From Pseudomonas paralcaligenes (GTDB taxonomy: Bacteria; Pseudomonadota; Gammaproteobacteria; Pseudomonadales; Pseudomonadaceae): a stretch of DNA of 64,000 bases. Both the position numbers and the translations under genes were made by a program. Shown piece after piece: positions 8,790-19,238 of this stretch (within the stretch, counting starts at the first letter, position 1; the number at the start of each line of letters is the position of its first letter). The stretch is taken from NCBI RefSeq assembly GCF_019655855.1, contig NZ_BPFX01000007.1:372001-436000 (forward strand), in the 5' to 3' direction. Below the pieces are notes generated by a model that was given only the letters and a program-made list of their open reading frames with translations, did not search any database and had not been told where the DNA came from.

Positions 8790-9362
8790 TCAGGCTTCGA
8801 CCAGCTTCAGGCCCGACTCGACGCTCAGGCGGTGCAGCGCGCCGTAGCCCACCTCCACCTGCAGCAACTGGCCCTCCGGCAGGTTGCGGGCGCGGGCCAG
8901 CAGCAGGCGCATCACGCCGCCGTGGGTGATCAGCAGCACGCGCTGGCCGTCCAGCTCGGCCTGCAGGCGCTCGACGGCGCCGAGCACGCGCGCGGCGAAG
9001 TCGCGCACCGGCTCGGCTTCCGGCGGGGTGAAGTGATAGGGATCGTTCCAGAATTGGCCGAGCGCTTCCGGGTCTTCCAGCAGCACTTCCGCCGAGTTGC
9101 GGCCTTCCCAGGCGCCGAAGTGCAGCTCGCGCAGGTCGGCTTCGATACGCAGCGGCAGGCCAAGGCCTTCCGCGAACGCGCGGGCGAAGCTCTCGCAACG
9201 CTGCAGCGGCGAGCTGATCACCAGGTCCCAGCCGCTCTGCCCGGCCAGGGCCAGCTGCATCTGCTGGCGGCCCTGCTCGGTCAGCGCGTCGTCGCTGCTG
9301 CCGCGAAAGCCGGGGCCGGCGTCGGTCACGCCGTGGCGCAACATGTCCAGGGAAAGAGTCAT
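8790..9362 (-). CDS. cobC: α-ribazole phosphatase (histidine phosphatase family)
   Basis: 190-residue phosphoglycerate-mutase-type phosphatase removing phosphate from α-ribazole-5'-phosphate or from cobalamin-5'-phosphate. The catalytic LRHG motif is at residues 8-11 (His10), with SSPLQRC near 50, ELHFGAWEG near 78 and the second histidine in LLITHGG near 145. Its ATG overlaps the cobT stop (ATGA). Note that the name cobC is also used for the decarboxylase at 12454-13440 in the other nomenclature. Confidence 0.93.
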   Translation of the reverse strand: MTLSLDMLRHGVTDAGPGFRGSSDDALTEQGRQQMQLALAGQSGWDLVISSPLQRCESFARAFAEGLGLPLRIEADLRELHFGAWEGRNSAEVLLEDPEALGQFWNDPYHFTPPEAEPVRDFAARVLGAVERLQAELDGQRVLLITHGGVMRLLLARARNLPEGQLLQVEVGYGALHRLSVESGLKLVEA

Positions 9363-10414
9363 TGCTTGTCCTCAACCAGTGCTTCAGAAAAGGTGGCCAT
9401 GCCGCCGTGCAGCGCGCAGGCCAGTTTGATCAGGGGCAGCGCCAGGGCCGCTCCGCTGCCCTCGCCCAGGCGCAGGCCGAGGTCGAGCAGCGGGGTGGCG
9501 TCGAACTCGGCCAGCAGCGCGGCGTGGCCCGGCTCGGCGCCGGCATGGGCGAACAGCAGCCAGGGCCGCACGCCGGGATTCAGGCGCGCGGCGCACAGGG
9601 CCGCCGCCGTGCAGATGAAGCCGTCGACCACGGCCGGGATGCCGGCCTGGGCGCAGGCGACGTAGGCGCCGGCCAGTGCCGCCAGCTCGAAGCCACCGAC
9701 CCGGCGCAGGGCCTCCAGCGGCTCGCCCAGATGATCCGCGTGCAGGGTCAGCGCGCGCTCGATCACCACCTGTTTGTGGTGCACACCGTCGAGGTCCAGC
9801 CCGGTGCCGGGCCCGGTCAGCTGGTCCGGGCTCAGGTCGCCCAGGGCGCAGGCCAGGGCGGTGGCGGCGCTGGTGTTGCCGATGCCCATCTCGCCGGCGA
9901 GCAGCAGGTCGCAGCCCTCGGCCAGGGCCTCCGCCACCGCGTCGCGGCCGGCCTGCAGGGCAGCGGCGCACTGCTCGACGCTCATCGCCGGCTCGACGGC
10001 GAAGTTGGCGGTGCCGGCACCCAGGCGCAGGTGGCGCACGCCGGGCAGCTCCAGTGCCGGGTCGATGGTGCCCAGGTCGATCAGGCGCAGCGGCACGCCC
10101 TGCTCCCGGGCCAGCACGCTGACCGCCGCGCCGCCGGCGACGAAGTTGCCGAGCATCTGCGCGGTGACCGCCTGCGGATAGGCCGACACGCCCTCGGCGA
10201 CCACGCCGTGGTCGCCGGCGAACAGCACCAGCTGCGGCCGGGCGATGGACGGTCGCTCGCGCCCCTGCAGCGCGGCCATGCGCACGGCCAGCGCCTCCAG
10301 CGCGCCGAGGGCGCCGCGCGGCTTGGTCAGCTGCGCCTGGCGCGCCAGGGCGGCGGCCTCGGCGGCGGCGTCGGGCTGGCGGCAGGCGAACTGCCACCAG
10401 GGCGATGAAGTCAT
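9359..10414 (-). CDS. cobT: Nicotinate-nucleotide-dimethylbenzimidazole phosphoribosyltransferase
   Basis: 351-residue CobT that activates 5,6-dimethylbenzimidazole with nicotinate mononucleotide to give α-ribazole-5'-phosphate. Recognisable blocks are [46 protein letters not shown], the GPGTGLD loop, and EPGH near residue 305 before the C-terminal [16 protein letters not shown]. The ATG at 10414 is preceded by AAAGGAG and overlaps the cobU stop (ATGA). Works with BluB, which makes its base substrate in the same operon. Confidence 0.95.
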   Translation of the reverse strand: MTSSPWWQFACRQPDAAAEAAALARQAQLTKPRGALGALEALAVRMAALQGRERPSIARPQLVLFAGDHGVVAEGVSAYPQAVTAQMLGNFVAGGAAVSVLAREQGVPLRLIDLGTIDPALELPGVRHLRLGAGTANFAVEPAMSVEQCAAALQAGRDAVAEALAEGCDLLLAGEMGIGNTSAATALACALGDLSPDQLTGPGTGLDLDGVHHKQVVIERALTLHADHLGEPLEALRRVGGFELAALAGAYVACAQAGIPAVVDGFICTAAALCAARLNPGVRPWLLFAHAGAEPGHAALLAEFDATPLLDLGLRLGEGSGAALALPLIKLACALHGGMATFSEALVEDKQ

Positions 10415-10941
10415 AGCGGCTCTCCTTTGAGCAGCATGGGCAGGCCAGCGACGGTGAACACCACCCGCCCGGCGCGTTCGGCCACGGCCTGGTGCAGCCA
10501 GCCGGCCTCGTCGACGTAGCGGCGGGTCAGCTCGCCCAGCGGCACCACGCCCAGGCCGGTCTCGTTGCTGACCAGGACGATGCGTCCCGGCAGCTCCGCC
10601 AGCGTCGCCAGCGCCGCCAGGAAGGCGTCGCGCTCCAGGGCCAGGCGGTTCTCGTCCTCCAGCATCAGCAGGTTGGTCAGCCACAGGGTCAGGCAGTCGA
10701 CCAGCAGGCAGCGCCGGGGGGCGGCATTGTCGCGCAGGGCGCGGGCCAGTTCGAGGGGTTCTTCCACCAGGCCCCATTCGGCCGGGCGCGAGGCGCGGTG
10801 GTGAGCGATGCGCGTGGCCATCTCGCCGTCCCAGGCCCGGCCGGTGGCGATATAGGTGACGTCCAGGCCGCTCTGCGCGGCCAGCCGCTCGGCCAGGCGG
10901 CTCTTGCCGGAGCGGGCGCCACCGAGGATCAGTTCGAGCAT
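10411..10941 (-). CDS. cobU: Adenosylcobinamide kinase / guanylyltransferase
   Basis: 176-residue bifunctional CobU (CobP) that phosphorylates adenosylcobinamide and then forms adenosylcobinamide-GDP. Walker A GGARSGKS occupies residues 7-14, the guanylylated His region is [12 protein letters not shown] near 45, and [14 protein letters not shown] and [11 protein letters not shown] are conserved. Start at [15 protein letters not shown] 64-bp gap separates it from cobQ and contains one arm of a TGTGGGAGCGGCCTCGGCCGC-type Pseudomonas repeat, the only sizeable spacer within the operon. Confidence 0.95.
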   Translation of the reverse strand: MLELILGGARSGKSRLAERLAAQSGLDVTYIATGRAWDGEMATRIAHHRASRPAEWGLVEEPLELARALRDNAAPRRCLLVDCLTLWLTNLLMLEDENRLALERDAFLAALATLAELPGRIVLVSNETGLGVVPLGELTRRYVDEAGWLHQAVAERAGRVVFTVAGLPMLLKGEPL

Positions 10942-11005
10942 CGGGGTTTCCTGTCTAGAGTCGGTGGGCGTGCGATCGCGGCCGAGGCCGCTCCCACAAC
11001 AGCGG

Positions 11006-12457
11006 CTACAGGCCACATAGTTCGCGGAGCAGGCGGGTGTCCAGATGCGCCTCGACCAGGTCAGCCAGGCGCTCGATGTCGCGCTCCCGGCGCGCATGGT
11101 AATCCACCTGGCGCGCCTCGCGCAGGCCCGCCCAGGCGAGCAGCGCGGCGCAGGCCGCCGGTTGCTCGAACAACCCGTGCAGGTAGGTGGCCATGACCTG
11201 GCCGTCGGCGCTCAAGGCGCCGTCGCCGCGACCGTAGTCCAGCACCACGGCCGGCCGTGCCAGAGCCGGGCCGGCGCTGACCCCGGCATGGATCTCGTAG
11301 CCGCTCACCGGCAGGTCGCCCAGGGCCAGGCGGCCATGTACGTTGCGCAATTGCTTCTCAGGCTCCAGCACGGTGGCGTAGTCGAGCAGGCCGAGCCCCG
11401 CGCTGCTGCCGGCCGGGCCTTCCAGGCCGTGGGGGTCGTCGATGCGCGTGCCGAGCATCTGCAGCCCGCCACAGATGCCGAGGAGCTTGCCGCCGTAACG
11501 CAGGTGGCGGGCGATGGCGGCGTCCCAGCCGTGCTCGCGCAGACGCGCCAGGTCGGCACGCACGCTCTTGGAGCCGGGCAGGATGATCAGGTCGGCCGGC
11601 GGAATCGCCTGGCCGGGGCCGATGAACCGCAGGTCGACCTGCGGGTGCAGGCGCAGCGGGTCGAAGTCGGTGTGGTTGCTGATGCGCGGCAGCACCGGCA
11701 CGGCGACCCGCAGCACCTCGCGCTCCTTGTCCGGCTGCAGCACCTGTACCGCATCCTCGGCCTCCAGGTGGAAGTCCATCAGGTACGGCAGCACACCGAG
11801 CACCGGCTTGCCGGTGCGTTGCTCCAGCCAGTCCAGCCCCGGTTGCAGCAGGGCGATGTCGCCGCGGAAGCGGTTGATGACGAAGCCTTTGACCCGTGCC
11901 CGCTCGCTGTCCGAGAGCAGCTCCAGGGTGCCGACCAGATGGGCGAACACGCCGCCCTTGTCGATGTCGGCGATCAGGATCACCGGGCAGTCCACCGCCT
12001 CGGCGAAGCCCATGTTGGCGATGTCGCCGGCGCGCAGGTTGATCTCGGCCGGCGAACCGGCGCCCTCCACCATCACCACCGGGTATTGCGCCGCCAGGCG
12101 CGCGTGGGATTCAAGCACCGCCGCACGGGCGACGCACTTGTAGTCGTGGTAGGCCACCGCATTCATATTGCCGACCGCCCGGCCCTGGATGATCACCTGG
12201 GCGCCGGTGTCGGAGTTGGGCTTGAGCAGCACCGGGTTCATGTCGGTGTGCGGCGCCAGCCCGGCCGCCTGGGCCTGCACCGCCTGGGCGCGGCCGATCT
12301 CGCCGCCGTCGGCGGTCACCGCGCTGTTCAGCGCCATGTTCTGTGGCTTGAACGGCGCCACGCTCACGCCCTGGCGCCGGAGCCAGCGGCACAGGGCGGT
12401 CACCAGGGTGCTCTTGCCGGCATCCGAGGTGGTGCCCTGGACCATGAGCGTGGTCAT
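11006..12457 (-). CDS. cobQ: Cobyric acid synthase
   Basis: 483-residue glutamine-dependent amidotransferase that amidates positions b, d, e and g of adenosylcobyrinate a,c-diamide. N-terminal dethiobiotin-synthetase-like ATPase with [14 protein letters not shown] (residues 5-18) and [13 protein letters not shown]-terminal class I-like glutaminase with [12 protein letters not shown] carrying the nucleophilic Cys, and the late His in [10 protein letters not shown]. Start overlaps the preceding stop (ATGA). The length is normal. Confidence 0.96.
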   Translation of the reverse strand: MTTLMVQGTTSDAGKSTLVTALCRWLRRQGVSVAPFKPQNMALNSAVTADGGEIGRAQAVQAQAAGLAPHTDMNPVLLKPNSDTGAQVIIQGRAVGNMNAVAYHDYKCVARAAVLESHARLAAQYPVVMVEGAGSPAEINLRAGDIANMGFAEAVDCPVILIADIDKGGVFAHLVGTLELLSDSERARVKGFVINRFRGDIALLQPGLDWLEQRTGKPVLGVLPYLMDFHLEAEDAVQVLQPDKEREVLRVAVPVLPRISNHTDFDPLRLHPQVDLRFIGPGQAIPPADLIILPGSKSVRADLARLREHGWDAAIARHLRYGGKLLGICGGLQMLGTRIDDPHGLEGPAGSSAGLGLLDYATVLEPEKQLRNVHGRLALGDLPVSGYEIHAGVSAGPALARPAVVLDYGRGDGALSADGQVMATYLHGLFEQPAACAALLAWAGLREARQVDYHARRERDIERLADLVEAHLDTRLLRELCGL

Positions 12458-13440
12458 GCCGGCATCTCCTTCAGGGCCTGTTCCAAGCGGCGCCAGCCGG
12501 CCTCGTCGCCGGGCAGGCCGAAGCGCAGGCAGCGGGTCTCGGCGAACAGGCGCAGGAGGATGCCGCGCCGGGCGAAGTAACCGTGCAGGCCCACCGCCTG
12601 CGGGTGGTGGACCAGCTGGAACAGCGCGGTGCCGCCGGCCGGGGCCAGGCCGCAGGCGCTGAGCAGCACGGCCAGGCGCAGGCCATCGACCCGCAGGCGC
12701 TCGCGCTGGCGCCACTGCCCCTCGCCGTCGCCCAGCAACGCCCTGGCCACCGCCCGCGCCGGGCCGCTGACCGACCATGGTCCGAGCAGCTCGGACAGGC
12801 GCTCCAGCAGTGCGGCCTCGGCCAGCACGAAGCCCAGGCGGATGCCGGCCAGGCCGAAGAACTTGCCGAACGAGCGCAACACGATCAGCCCTGGCCGCTG
12901 GCTGTCGGCGACCAGGCTGTGCTCCGGCGTGCAGTCCATGAAGGCCTCGTCCACCAGCAGCCAGCCGCCGCGCTCGGCCAGCCGCGCATGCCAGCCGAGC
13001 AGGCGCTCGCGCTCGATCAGCCGGCCGGTGGGGTTGTTCGGGTTGACCACCAGCAGCACATCCAGCCGCTCCAGGCTGCGCTCGACCGCGCCCTCGCCCA
13101 GTTCGACCACCAAGTGACCCTCACGGCGCCAGGCCTCGGCGTGCTCGGCGTAGGCCGGCGACACGATGCCCACCCGGCTGCCGTCGCGGCACAAGCGCGG
13201 CAACGCCTGGATCGCTGCCTGGGAACCGGCCACCGGCAGCAGCGCCGGGGCACCGTAGTAGTCGCGGGCCAGTGCCTCCAGTCCGTCGTCAGCCTCCGGC
13301 AGGCACTGCCAGGCGGAGGCGGGAATCGCCGGCAGCAGCCAGCCATAGGGGGCGATGCCGGTCGACAGGTCGAGCCAGTCCGCCAGCGGGATGCCGTAGC
13401 GCCGCGCCGCCTCGCGCAGCCGTCCGCCGTGTTCAAGCAA
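12454..13440 (-). CDS. cobC: Threonine-phosphate decarboxylase (PLP-dependent)
   Basis: 328-residue fold-type I aminotransferase-like enzyme making (R)-1-amino-2-propanol phosphate from L-threonine phosphate for the lower ligand arm. The Schiff-base lysine lies in [17 protein letters not shown] near residue 182; [11 protein letters not shown] and [10 protein letters not shown] are the cofactor-binding signatures. Called cobC in P. denitrificans and cobD in Salmonella nomenclature. Starts eight bases inside the cbiB gene and overlaps cobQ by four bases. Confidence 0.93.
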   Translation of the reverse strand: MLEHGGRLREAARRYGIPLADWLDLSTGIAPYGWLLPAIPASAWQCLPEADDGLEALARDYYGAPALLPVAGSQAAIQALPRLCRDGSRVGIVSPAYAEHAEAWRREGHLVVELGEGAVERSLERLDVLLVVNPNNPTGRLIERERLLGWHARLAERGGWLLVDEAFMDCTPEHSLVADSQRPGLIVLRSFGKFFGLAGIRLGFVLAEAALLERLSELLGPWSVSGPARAVARALLGDGEGQWRQRERLRVDGLRLAVLLSACGLAPAGGTALFQLVHHPQAVGLHGYFARRGILLRLFAETRCLRFGLPGDEAGWRRLEQALKEMPA

Positions 13441-14338
13441 GGCACAGCCCTCCCGCGACCAGTATCAGCAGCCACAGAGCGACGCCGCCGTACACCAGGT
13501 TGAGCGCCCGCTCGATGTCCCGTGCCCGCGGCGGCGCGCCCTCGCCCAGCTGCGGACGCTGCTCCTCGATGCCGTGGTAGACCGCCGAACCGCCCAGGCT
13601 GACGCCCAGGGCGCCGGCGCCCGCCGCCATCACCGGGCCGGCGTTGGGGCTGTCCCACAGCGGCGCCTGTCGCCGCCAGCAGCGCAGCGCCAGACGGGTG
13701 CGGCCGAGCAGCGCATAGGTCAGCGCCACCAGGCGCGCCGGCAGGTAGTTGAGCAGGTCGTCGATCTTCGCCGCCGCCCAGCCGAAGCGCTCGAAGCGTT
13801 CGTTGCGATAACCCCACATGGCGTCCAGGGTGTTGCTCAGGCGGTACAGCATCACGCCCGGCGCGCCGAGCAGGCAGAACCAGAACAGCGCGGCGAACAC
13901 CGCGTCCGAGCCGTTCTCCAGCACCGACTCGGTGCCCGCGCGGGCAACACCGGTGGCGTCCAGTTCGGCGGTGCGCCGGCTGACCAGGTAGCCGACCCGC
14001 TGGCGCGCCCGGGGCAGGTCGCCCAGGCGCAGGGCCTGGGCCACCGGCAAGGCGTGCTGGCCGAGGCTCTTGAGGCCGACGGCGAAATACAGGGCGAGGA
14101 TGTCCAGCAGCCAGCCCAGGCTGGTCAGGCTCAGCAGCCAGACCAGCACCACCGGCGGCAGCACCGCCAGGCACCAGCCGCTGACGCCGTGGCTGCGCCA
14201 GCCACGGCCGCCGGCGTTGAGGCGCTGCTCGATGCGCCGGGCCAGTTCGCCGAAGCCCACCAGCGGGTGCCAGCGGCGCGGCTCGCCGAGCCAGGCGTCC
14301 AGGCCCATGCCGGCCAGGGCGGACAGCGCCACGCTCAC
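13433..14338 (-). CDS. cbiB: Adenosylcobinamide-phosphate synthase
   Basis: 301-residue integral membrane enzyme (CobD in P. denitrificans naming) attaching aminopropanol (phosphate) to adenosylcobyrate. Signatures: [18 protein letters not shown] at the N terminus, [31 protein letters not shown] in the middle and LNYLPARL, plus several hydrophobic helices. The GTG start overlaps the bluB stop as GTGA, implying translational coupling. Confidence 0.95.
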   Translation of the reverse strand: MSVALSALAGMGLDAWLGEPRRWHPLVGFGELARRIEQRLNAGGRGWRSHGVSGWCLAVLPPVVLVWLLSLTSLGWLLDILALYFAVGLKSLGQHALPVAQALRLGDLPRARQRVGYLVSRRTAELDATGVARAGTESVLENGSDAVFAALFWFCLLGAPGVMLYRLSNTLDAMWGYRNERFERFGWAAAKIDDLLNYLPARLVALTYALLGRTRLALRCWRRQAPLWDSPNAGPVMAAGAGALGVSLGGSAVYHGIEEQRPQLGEGAPPRARDIERALNLVYGGVALWLLILVAGGLCLA

Positions 14339-14985
14339 GACCGCCGGCCCCACTGGTCGGCGAACACCAGTTCGTCCAGCGGGCGCTCGTCGGCCCAGCC
14401 CTCCTCCACCAGCATCGGCCGCTCGTAGAAGCCGCTCACCGGCCCCAGGCACAGCACCGCCACCGGCTGGCTGCCTTCCGGCATACCGAGCAGTTCGGCC
14501 AGGGCGAGCGGATCGAACAGCGACACCCAGCCCATGCCCAGGCCCTCGGCGCGGGCCGCCAGCCACAGGTTCTGGATCGCACAGCTGACCGAGGCCAAGT
14601 CCATCTGCGGCAGGGTGCGCCGGCCGAACACATGGGCCTCGCGGCCGTCCATCAGGGCCGCTACCAGCAATTCGGCGCAATCGCGGATGCCTTCGACCTT
14701 GAGCCGCATGAACGCATCGCCGCACTCGCCCAGGGCCTCGGCGGTGCGCACCCGCTCGGCCTCGACCAGGGTGTGGATGCCGTCGCGCAGCTCCGGCCGG
14801 GTGATGCGGACGAAGCGCCAGGGCTGCATCAGGCCGACGCTGGGCGCCTGGTGCGCGGCCCGCAGCAGGTGCGCCAGCAGCTCCGGCTCGACCCGCCCAC
14901 CAGCGAAGTGGCGCATGTCGCGGCGTTCGGCGATGGCGCGGTAGACCGCGGCACGCTCCTCGGCGCTGAAGGCGTGCTCGCTCAT
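14335..14985 (-). CDS. bluB: 5,6-dimethylbenzimidazole synthase
   Basis: 216-residue nitroreductase-fold flavodestructase that fragments FMNH2 with oxygen to give 5,6-dimethylbenzimidazole, the lower base. Hallmarks: [17 protein letters not shown] near residue 21, [17 protein letters not shown] near 44, and the C-terminal [19 protein letters not shown]. Its presence means the organism can make its own lower base aerobically. Overlaps cbiA by ATGA. Confidence 0.95.
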   Translation of the reverse strand: MSEHAFSAEERAAVYRAIAERRDMRHFAGGRVEPELLAHLLRAAHQAPSVGLMQPWRFVRITRPELRDGIHTLVEAERVRTAEALGECGDAFMRLKVEGIRDCAELLVAALMDGREAHVFGRRTLPQMDLASVSCAIQNLWLAARAEGLGMGWVSLFDPLALAELLGMPEGSQPVAVLCLGPVSGFYERPMLVEEGWADERPLDELVFADQWGRRS

Positions 14986-16277
14986 GGCGCCAGCAGCCGC
15001 GCCGTCGCCCAGGGGTTGGACGGCAGGTAGAAGTGGATGTAGGAGGCGGTCAGCCGGCCGCTGCGGAACACCGCCTCGGCCACCGGCTTGCCGTTCGGGC
15101 AGGTGCCCCGGGCCAGCGGCGCCTGGGCGCAGTCCAGCACGGAATGGTGGTAGGTGTGCCCGCGCAGGCGCCCTTCCGGCAGCTCCACTTCCTGCAGTGC
15201 CAGCGCCGCCAGGCGCGGCTGCATGACCGCGCGGCCCGGCAGCAGGCCGAGAAGTTCGGCGCTCGCGCCCTGCTTGTCGGTCAGCGCCTCGAGCAGGTAG
15301 AGCATGCCGCCGCACTCGGCGAGGAGCGGCTTGCCGGCCACGTGGTGGGCGCAGATGGCGTCGAGCATCGAGCGGTTTTCCGCCAGTTGCCGCAGGTGCA
15401 GCTCGGGGTAGCCGCCAGGCAGGTAGAGGCTGTCCACCTCCGGCAGGCCCGCGTCGGCCAGGGGCGAGAAGAACACCAGCTCGGCGCCCAGCTCGCGCAG
15501 CAGGTCGAGGTTGGCCTGATAGAGGAAGGCGAAACTGGTGTCGCGGGCCACGCCGATGCGCACCCCGGCCAGCAGCGGCTCGCTGGCGGGCGCGGCGGGC
15601 GCGGTGAAGCCCACCGGCGCCGGCAGCAGCTCGCCGGCGCTGGCCAGCAGGGCATCGGCGGCAGCGTCCAGGCGTGCGTCCAGGTCAGCCAGTTCCTCGG
15701 CCTGGATCAGCCCCAGGTGGCGGCGCGGCAGCTCCAGCGCGGCGGAGCGCGGCAGGCCGCCGAACCAGCGCATGCCCGGCGCCAGGCTGCCCTGCAGGAT
15801 GCCATTGTGGCGCTCGCTGCCAGTGCGGTTGGCCAGCACGCCGGCGAACGGCAGGCCGGGCTGGAAGTGGGCCAGGCCGTAGGCCATGGCGCCGAAGGTC
15901 TGGGCCATGGCGCCGGCGTCGATCACGCCCAGCACCGGCACCTCCAGGCGGCGCGCCAGGTCGGCGGCCGAGGGGCTGCCGTCGAACAGCCCCATCACCC
16001 CTTCGATCAGGATCAGGTCGGCCTCGCCCGCCGCCTGCCAAAGCAGGCGCCGGGTCTCCGCCTCGCCGACCATCCACAGGTCGAGCTGGTACACCGGCGC
16101 GCCGCTGGCGCGGGCGAGGATCATCGGGTCGAGGAAGTCGGGGCCGCACTTGAACACCCGCACGCGCTTGCCGGCACGGCTGTGCAGGCGCGCCAGAGCG
16201 GCGGTCACGGTGGTCTTGCCCTGACCGGAGGCCGGCGCGGCGATCAGCAAGGCCGGGCAGTGGCGTGGCTCGGCCAT
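14982..16277 (-). CDS. cobB: Cobyrinate / hydrogenobyrinate a,c-diamide synthase
   Basis: 431-residue glutamine amidotransferase amidating the a and c carboxylates (CobB in the aerobic pathway, CbiA in the anaerobic). N-terminal ATPase motif [15 protein letters not shown] (residues 13-27) and [20 protein letters not shown]-terminal glutaminase [13 protein letters not shown] with the nucleophilic Cys, and the late YHHS / YIHFY motifs. The start shares one base with the cobO stop. Should not be confused with the sirtuin also named cobB. Confidence 0.95.
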   Translation of the reverse strand: MAEPRHCPALLIAAPASGQGKTTVTAALARLHSRAGKRVRVFKCGPDFLDPMILARASGAPVYQLDLWMVGEAETRRLLWQAAGEADLILIEGVMGLFDGSPSAADLARRLEVPVLGVIDAGAMAQTFGAMAYGLAHFQPGLPFAGVLANRTGSERHNGILQGSLAPGMRWFGGLPRSAALELPRRHLGLIQAEELADLDARLDAAADALLASAGELLPAPVGFTAPAAPASEPLLAGVRIGVARDTSFAFLYQANLDLLRELGAELVFFSPLADAGLPEVDSLYLPGGYPELHLRQLAENRSMLDAICAHHVAGKPLLAECGGMLYLLEALTDKQGASAELLGLLPGRAVMQPRLAALALQEVELPEGRLRGHTYHHSVLDCAQAPLARGTCPNGKPVAEAVFRSGRLTASYIHFYLPSNPWATARLLAP

Positions 16278-16888
16278 CAGAACTCGATCCCTTTCTGCGC
16301 CTTAACCCCGGCCTTGAAGGCATGCTTGACCAGGGTCATCTCGGTGACGGTATCAGCCGCCTCGATCATCCCCGGCTGCGCGCCGCGGCCAGTCACCACC
16401 ACGTGCTGCAGCAGCGGTCGCGCCTCGATGTCGGCGAGCACCTCGTCCAGCTGCAGGTAGCCGTGCTTGAGGGCGATGTTCAGCTCGTCCAACACCACCA
16501 GGCCGACGTTCTCGTCGGCCAGCAGCGTGCGTGCCACCTTCCAGGCCTCGCCGGCCATGGCGATGTCGCGCTGGCGGTCCTGGGTCTCCCAGGTGAAGCC
16601 CTCGCCCATGACGAACCAGCGCACCTCATCGGGGAAACGGCGGAAGAAGGCTTCCTCGCCGGTGCTGGCGGCGCCCTTGATGAACTGCACCACGCCGACC
16701 TTCATACCGTGGCCGAGGGCGCGGGCGACCATGCCGAAGGCGGAGCTGCTCTTGCCCTTGCCGTTGCCGGTGTGCACCAGCAGCAGGCCGTACTCGTCCC
16801 GGGCCTGGGCGATCTTCTCGTCGATCAGCGCCTTCTTGCGCTGCATGCGCGCCTTGTGGCGGGCGTCGCGTTCGGCCGATTCGCTCAT
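16277..16888 (-). CDS. cobO: Cob(I)yrinic acid a,c-diamide adenosyltransferase (BtuR/CobO type)
   Basis: 203-residue ATP:corrinoid adenosyltransferase forming the Co-C bond. P-loop HTGNGKGKSSSAFG at residues 39-52, VQFIKGAASTGEE near 68, and VVLDELNIALKHGYL near 130. First gene of the minus-strand cob operon; its ATG (16888) has a GGAGCC-type ribosome site and lies about 125 bases downstream of the cobalamin riboswitch. Confidence 0.95.
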   Translation of the reverse strand: MSESAERDARHKARMQRKKALIDEKIAQARDEYGLLLVHTGNGKGKSSSAFGMVARALGHGMKVGVVQFIKGAASTGEEAFFRRFPDEVRWFVMGEGFTWETQDRQRDIAMAGEAWKVARTLLADENVGLVVLDELNIALKHGYLQLDEVLADIEARPLLQHVVVTGRGAQPGMIEAADTVTEMTLVKHAFKAGVKAQKGIEF

Positions 16889-17013
16889 GTCGGGCTCCTG
16901 GGCACCCTGCGCGCACGGGAGGTCCGGGCGCGGAATCAATCGGGGCAGGAGGAAAAGGCGGCGGCCGGGCGCAGGCCCGCAACCGCAGAGCCCGCCGCAC
17001 TGCCGTGGATCGC

Positions 17014-17201
17014 GACAGGCCGGTCTCCGGGCTCGTGAGCCAGGCTTCGCGCCTGCGGATCGCGCCTTCCCGTGCCGGGGCACAGTGGCGTCGAGCGACC
17101 CTTGTCTCACCTACCGTTGCGGGGGCAGCGCCGGATTCTTCGTGGCGAATGGACCGGCTTCCCTGTTTCACCCGCGAACGCCGCGCGCCGGGGCACCTGA
17201 A
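17014..17201 (-). promoter_or_regulatory. Cobalamin riboswitch controlling the cobO operon
   Basis: Reading the minus strand: GGTGCC near 17195, GGGTGAAACAGGGAAGCCGGT (broken here as GGGTGAAACAGGG then AAGCCGGT), GCTGCCCCCGCAACGGT, the B12 box GCCACTG (17083-17089), and the closing arm CCCGGAGACCGGCCTG. These are the conserved elements of the adenosylcobalamin aptamer in the right order. It sits in the leader of cobO and should repress the operon when cobalamin is plentiful. Boundaries are approximate. Confidence 0.95.
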
Positions 17202-17336
17202 GCAGGCGCGCAGCTTAGGGGCTGTTGCCGCTCCGGTGCAAGCCGCGTCGCGGCGCGCCGCCCGGCAGATGGGTCGAACCCCGGGGGCCGGCGGGGTTCA
17301 CAACCCAGACGACCGACCTTACCCGAGGAGAACGCC

Positions 17337-17669
17337 ATGGTCCGTGAACGCTACGCTTCCTGCATCCAGGCCTGCAGCGCCTGCGCCATCGCCTGCGAAA
17401 CCTGCGCCGCCGCCTGCCTCAAGGAGCCCGACCTGCAGCACATGGCCAACTGCATCGCCTGCGACATCGACTGCGCCGACCTGTGCCGCCTGGCCGAACG
17501 CCTGATGGCCCGCGACAGCCCGCTGTGCGACGAGATCCTGCGCCTCTGCGCGATAGCCTGCCAGGCCTGCGCCGAAGCCTGCGGCGAACACCAGCACGAC
17601 CACTGCCAGCAATGCGCCCAGGCCTGCCAGCGCTGCGTGGAGGAATGCGAGGCCGCGCTCGGGGCCTGA
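17337..17669 (+). CDS. Four-helix copper-storage-type cysteine-rich protein (DUF326)
   Basis: 110-residue protein with 20 cysteines in C-x3-C and C-x2-C spacing (CIQACSACAIACETCAAAC and repeats), the pattern of Csp-type four-helix bundles whose thiols line the core and bind Cu(I). No signal peptide, so a cytosolic Csp3-like store is expected. CGAGGAG precedes the ATG at good spacing. It is divergent from the cobO operon; the gap holds the riboswitch on the opposite strand. Copper binding is inferred from the family. Confidence 0.85.
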   Translation: MVRERYASCIQACSACAIACETCAAACLKEPDLQHMANCIACDIDCADLCRLAERLMARDSPLCDEILRLCAIACQACAEACGEHQHDHCQQCAQACQRCVEECEAALGA

Positions 17670-17831
17670 GCCCAGGCAGCTTGCCGCCCAGCATTCGGCA
17701 GGCGCACCAAACCGCATGCTGCAGCTGATGAAGGGGAGTACCGGGGTTCTTCGCGCGAACGGACAGCTTCCCTACGCCCCTTCCGCCGCTGGTCGAGGCA
17801 CCGGCACAGCGCACAGGACCCGCCATCCGAA

Positions 17832-17860
17832 TTGCAGCAAGTCCGAATACAGTCTATATA
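17832..17860 (+). promoter_or_regulatory. σ70-type promoter of the toxin-antitoxin operon
   Basis: TTGCAG (17832-17837), a 17-base spacer and TATATA (17855-17860) form a good -35/-10 pair about 100 bases before the antitoxin start. The interval 17670-17831 shows no gene. Confidence 0.6.
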
Positions 17861-17958
17861 TGGACCGCACAGCACAGCACGCCGTAACCGGCACGCTCTC
17901 TTGAAGGCAGCCACCCCCAGCCCGGGGCTGGCGTCCTTCCACCACCAGGAGACAGGCC

Positions 17959-18246
17959 ATGAAAGTCCAAACCATCAGCTACCTGAAGCAGCATGCTGCT
18001 TCGCTGGACCTCAGCGAACCGATGGTCATCACCCAGAACGGCGTACCGGCCTATGTGGTCGAGTCCTATGCCGAGCGCAAACGCAGGGATGAAGCCCTGG
18101 CGCTGATCAAGCTGCTGTCTTTCGCCGAGCGCGACAAGAGCGAAGGCCGCCTGATCTCGGGGGATACCTTGCTGGAACGCTTGAAACAGCGCAGCCCGTC
18201 TGCCCAGGGAGCGGCAGGAGCCAAGTCCGATGAGCAAGCCGATTGA
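17959..18246 (+). CDS. Phd/YefM-type antitoxin
   Basis: 95-residue antitoxin. The N-terminal part [37 protein letters not shown] is a Phd/YefM DNA-binding fold (residues 1-50); the C-terminal half, rich in charged residues and ending SDEQAD, should wrap and neutralise the toxin. Ribosome site AGGAGACAGGCC precedes the ATG. The downstream toxin gene overlaps it by 17 bases, the usual antitoxin-first order; autorepression is expected. Confidence 0.85.
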   Translation: MKVQTISYLKQHAASLDLSEPMVITQNGVPAYVVESYAERKRRDEALALIKLLSFAERDKSEGRLISGDTLLERLKQRSPSAQGAAGAKSDEQAD

Positions 18247-18571
18247 TATCCACTATGCCACGACCGCCGAAGAAAGCCTGATCTCCCAACTCCACCACCT
18301 GACGCCTCACCACAGTGTCGAGCTGGCACAGGCCAGGCTGGTCGAGCTGATCCGGAACGCAGAGAAACGCCTGAAAGAACACCCACTGTCAGCCCCGGTA
18401 TGCCAGCAAGCCGCCTTGCTGGGCGTCAGTCATTATCGGGAACTGCACCTGGCGGACTACCGCATCCTCTACCAATACGACGAAGCCGAGGCGCTGGTGA
18501 TGGTTGCCTTGATTCTGCGTCAACGCCAGAGCATCGAAGAACAGCTGATCAACTACTGCCTCATGCGCTGA
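18230..18571 (+). CDS. RelE/ParE-superfamily toxin
   Basis: 113-residue toxin candidate. The segment ...[66 protein letters not shown] follows the RelE/ParE pattern: two helices, then strands with the RE-x3-DYRILY signature and a terminal R-Q-x-Q-S-I-E. Translation starts inside the antitoxin gene. It could be an mRNA interferase or a gyrase poison; the sequence does not decide. Ends four bases from the convergent O-methyltransferase. Confidence 0.82.
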   Translation: MSKPIDIHYATTAEESLISQLHHLTPHHSVELAQARLVELIRNAEKRLKEHPLSAPVCQQAALLGVSHYRELHLADYRILYQYDEAEALVMVALILRQRQSIEEQLINYCLMR

Positions 18572-18575
18572 TCGC

Positions 18576-19238
18576 TCAGCGCTTGCGGCAGATGCTCAGG
18601 CCGTCGCCCAGCGGCAGCAGGCTGAGGTCGAGCCGGGAGTCGCGGCGCAGGCCGCGGTTGAGCGACTGGATGGCGCGGGTGTCGGCGCTGTCCGGGTTCT
18701 GTTCCAGCACCCGGCCACTCCACAGCACGTTGTCGAACAGGATCAGCCCGCCCCTGCGCGCCAGCACCAGCGCGTGCTCCAGGTACACCGGGTAGTTGGC
18801 CTTGTCCGCGTCGATGAAGATCAGGTCGAAGCTCTCGCCGTGGCCGCCGCGCTCCAGTGCGCTGAGGGTCTCCAGCGCCGGCGCCAGGCGCAGGTCGATG
18901 CGCTCCGCCACCCCGGCCTCCTGCCAGTAGCGCTCGGCGATGGCGTTGTAGTCGCCAGGCAGGTCGCAGCAGGTCAGGCGCCCGTCCTCGCCAGCGGCCT
19001 GGGCCATGCACAGGGCGCTGTAGCCGGTGTAGGTGCCGATCTCGAGGATCTTGCGCGCGCCGCAGAGCTGCGCCAGCAGGGCCATGAACTGGCCCTGCTC
19101 GGGGGCGATCTGCCAGCCTGCCGAGGGCAGCTTCGCGGTTTCCTCGCGCAGGCGCTTGAGCAGCGGCGACTCGCGCAGGGAGACATCGAGCAGGTACTGG
19201 TAGAGGGCGTCGTCGAGGGCGAGGGTGCGGTTGGTCAT
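18576..19238 (-). CDS. SAM-dependent O-methyltransferase (CCoAOMT-like)
   Basis: 220-residue class I methyltransferase of O-methyltransferase family 3. SAM-binding motif I ILEIGTYTGYSALCMAQA lies at about residues 64-81, then DLIFIDADKANYPVYLEHAL and LILFDNVLWSGRV supply the metal-binding acidic residues seen in catechol-type members. Substrate unknown. Its ATG overlaps the stop of the NlpC lipoprotein (ATGA), so the two are probably cotranscribed. Confidence 0.88.
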   Translation of the reverse strand: MTNRTLALDDALYQYLLDVSLRESPLLKRLREETAKLPSAGWQIAPEQGQFMALLAQLCGARKILEIGTYTGYSALCMAQAAGEDGRLTCCDLPGDYNAIAERYWQEAGVAERIDLRLAPALETLSALERGGHGESFDLIFIDADKANYPVYLEHALVLARRGGLILFDNVLWSGRVLEQNPDSADTRAIQSLNRGLRRDSRLDLSLLPLGDGLSICRKR

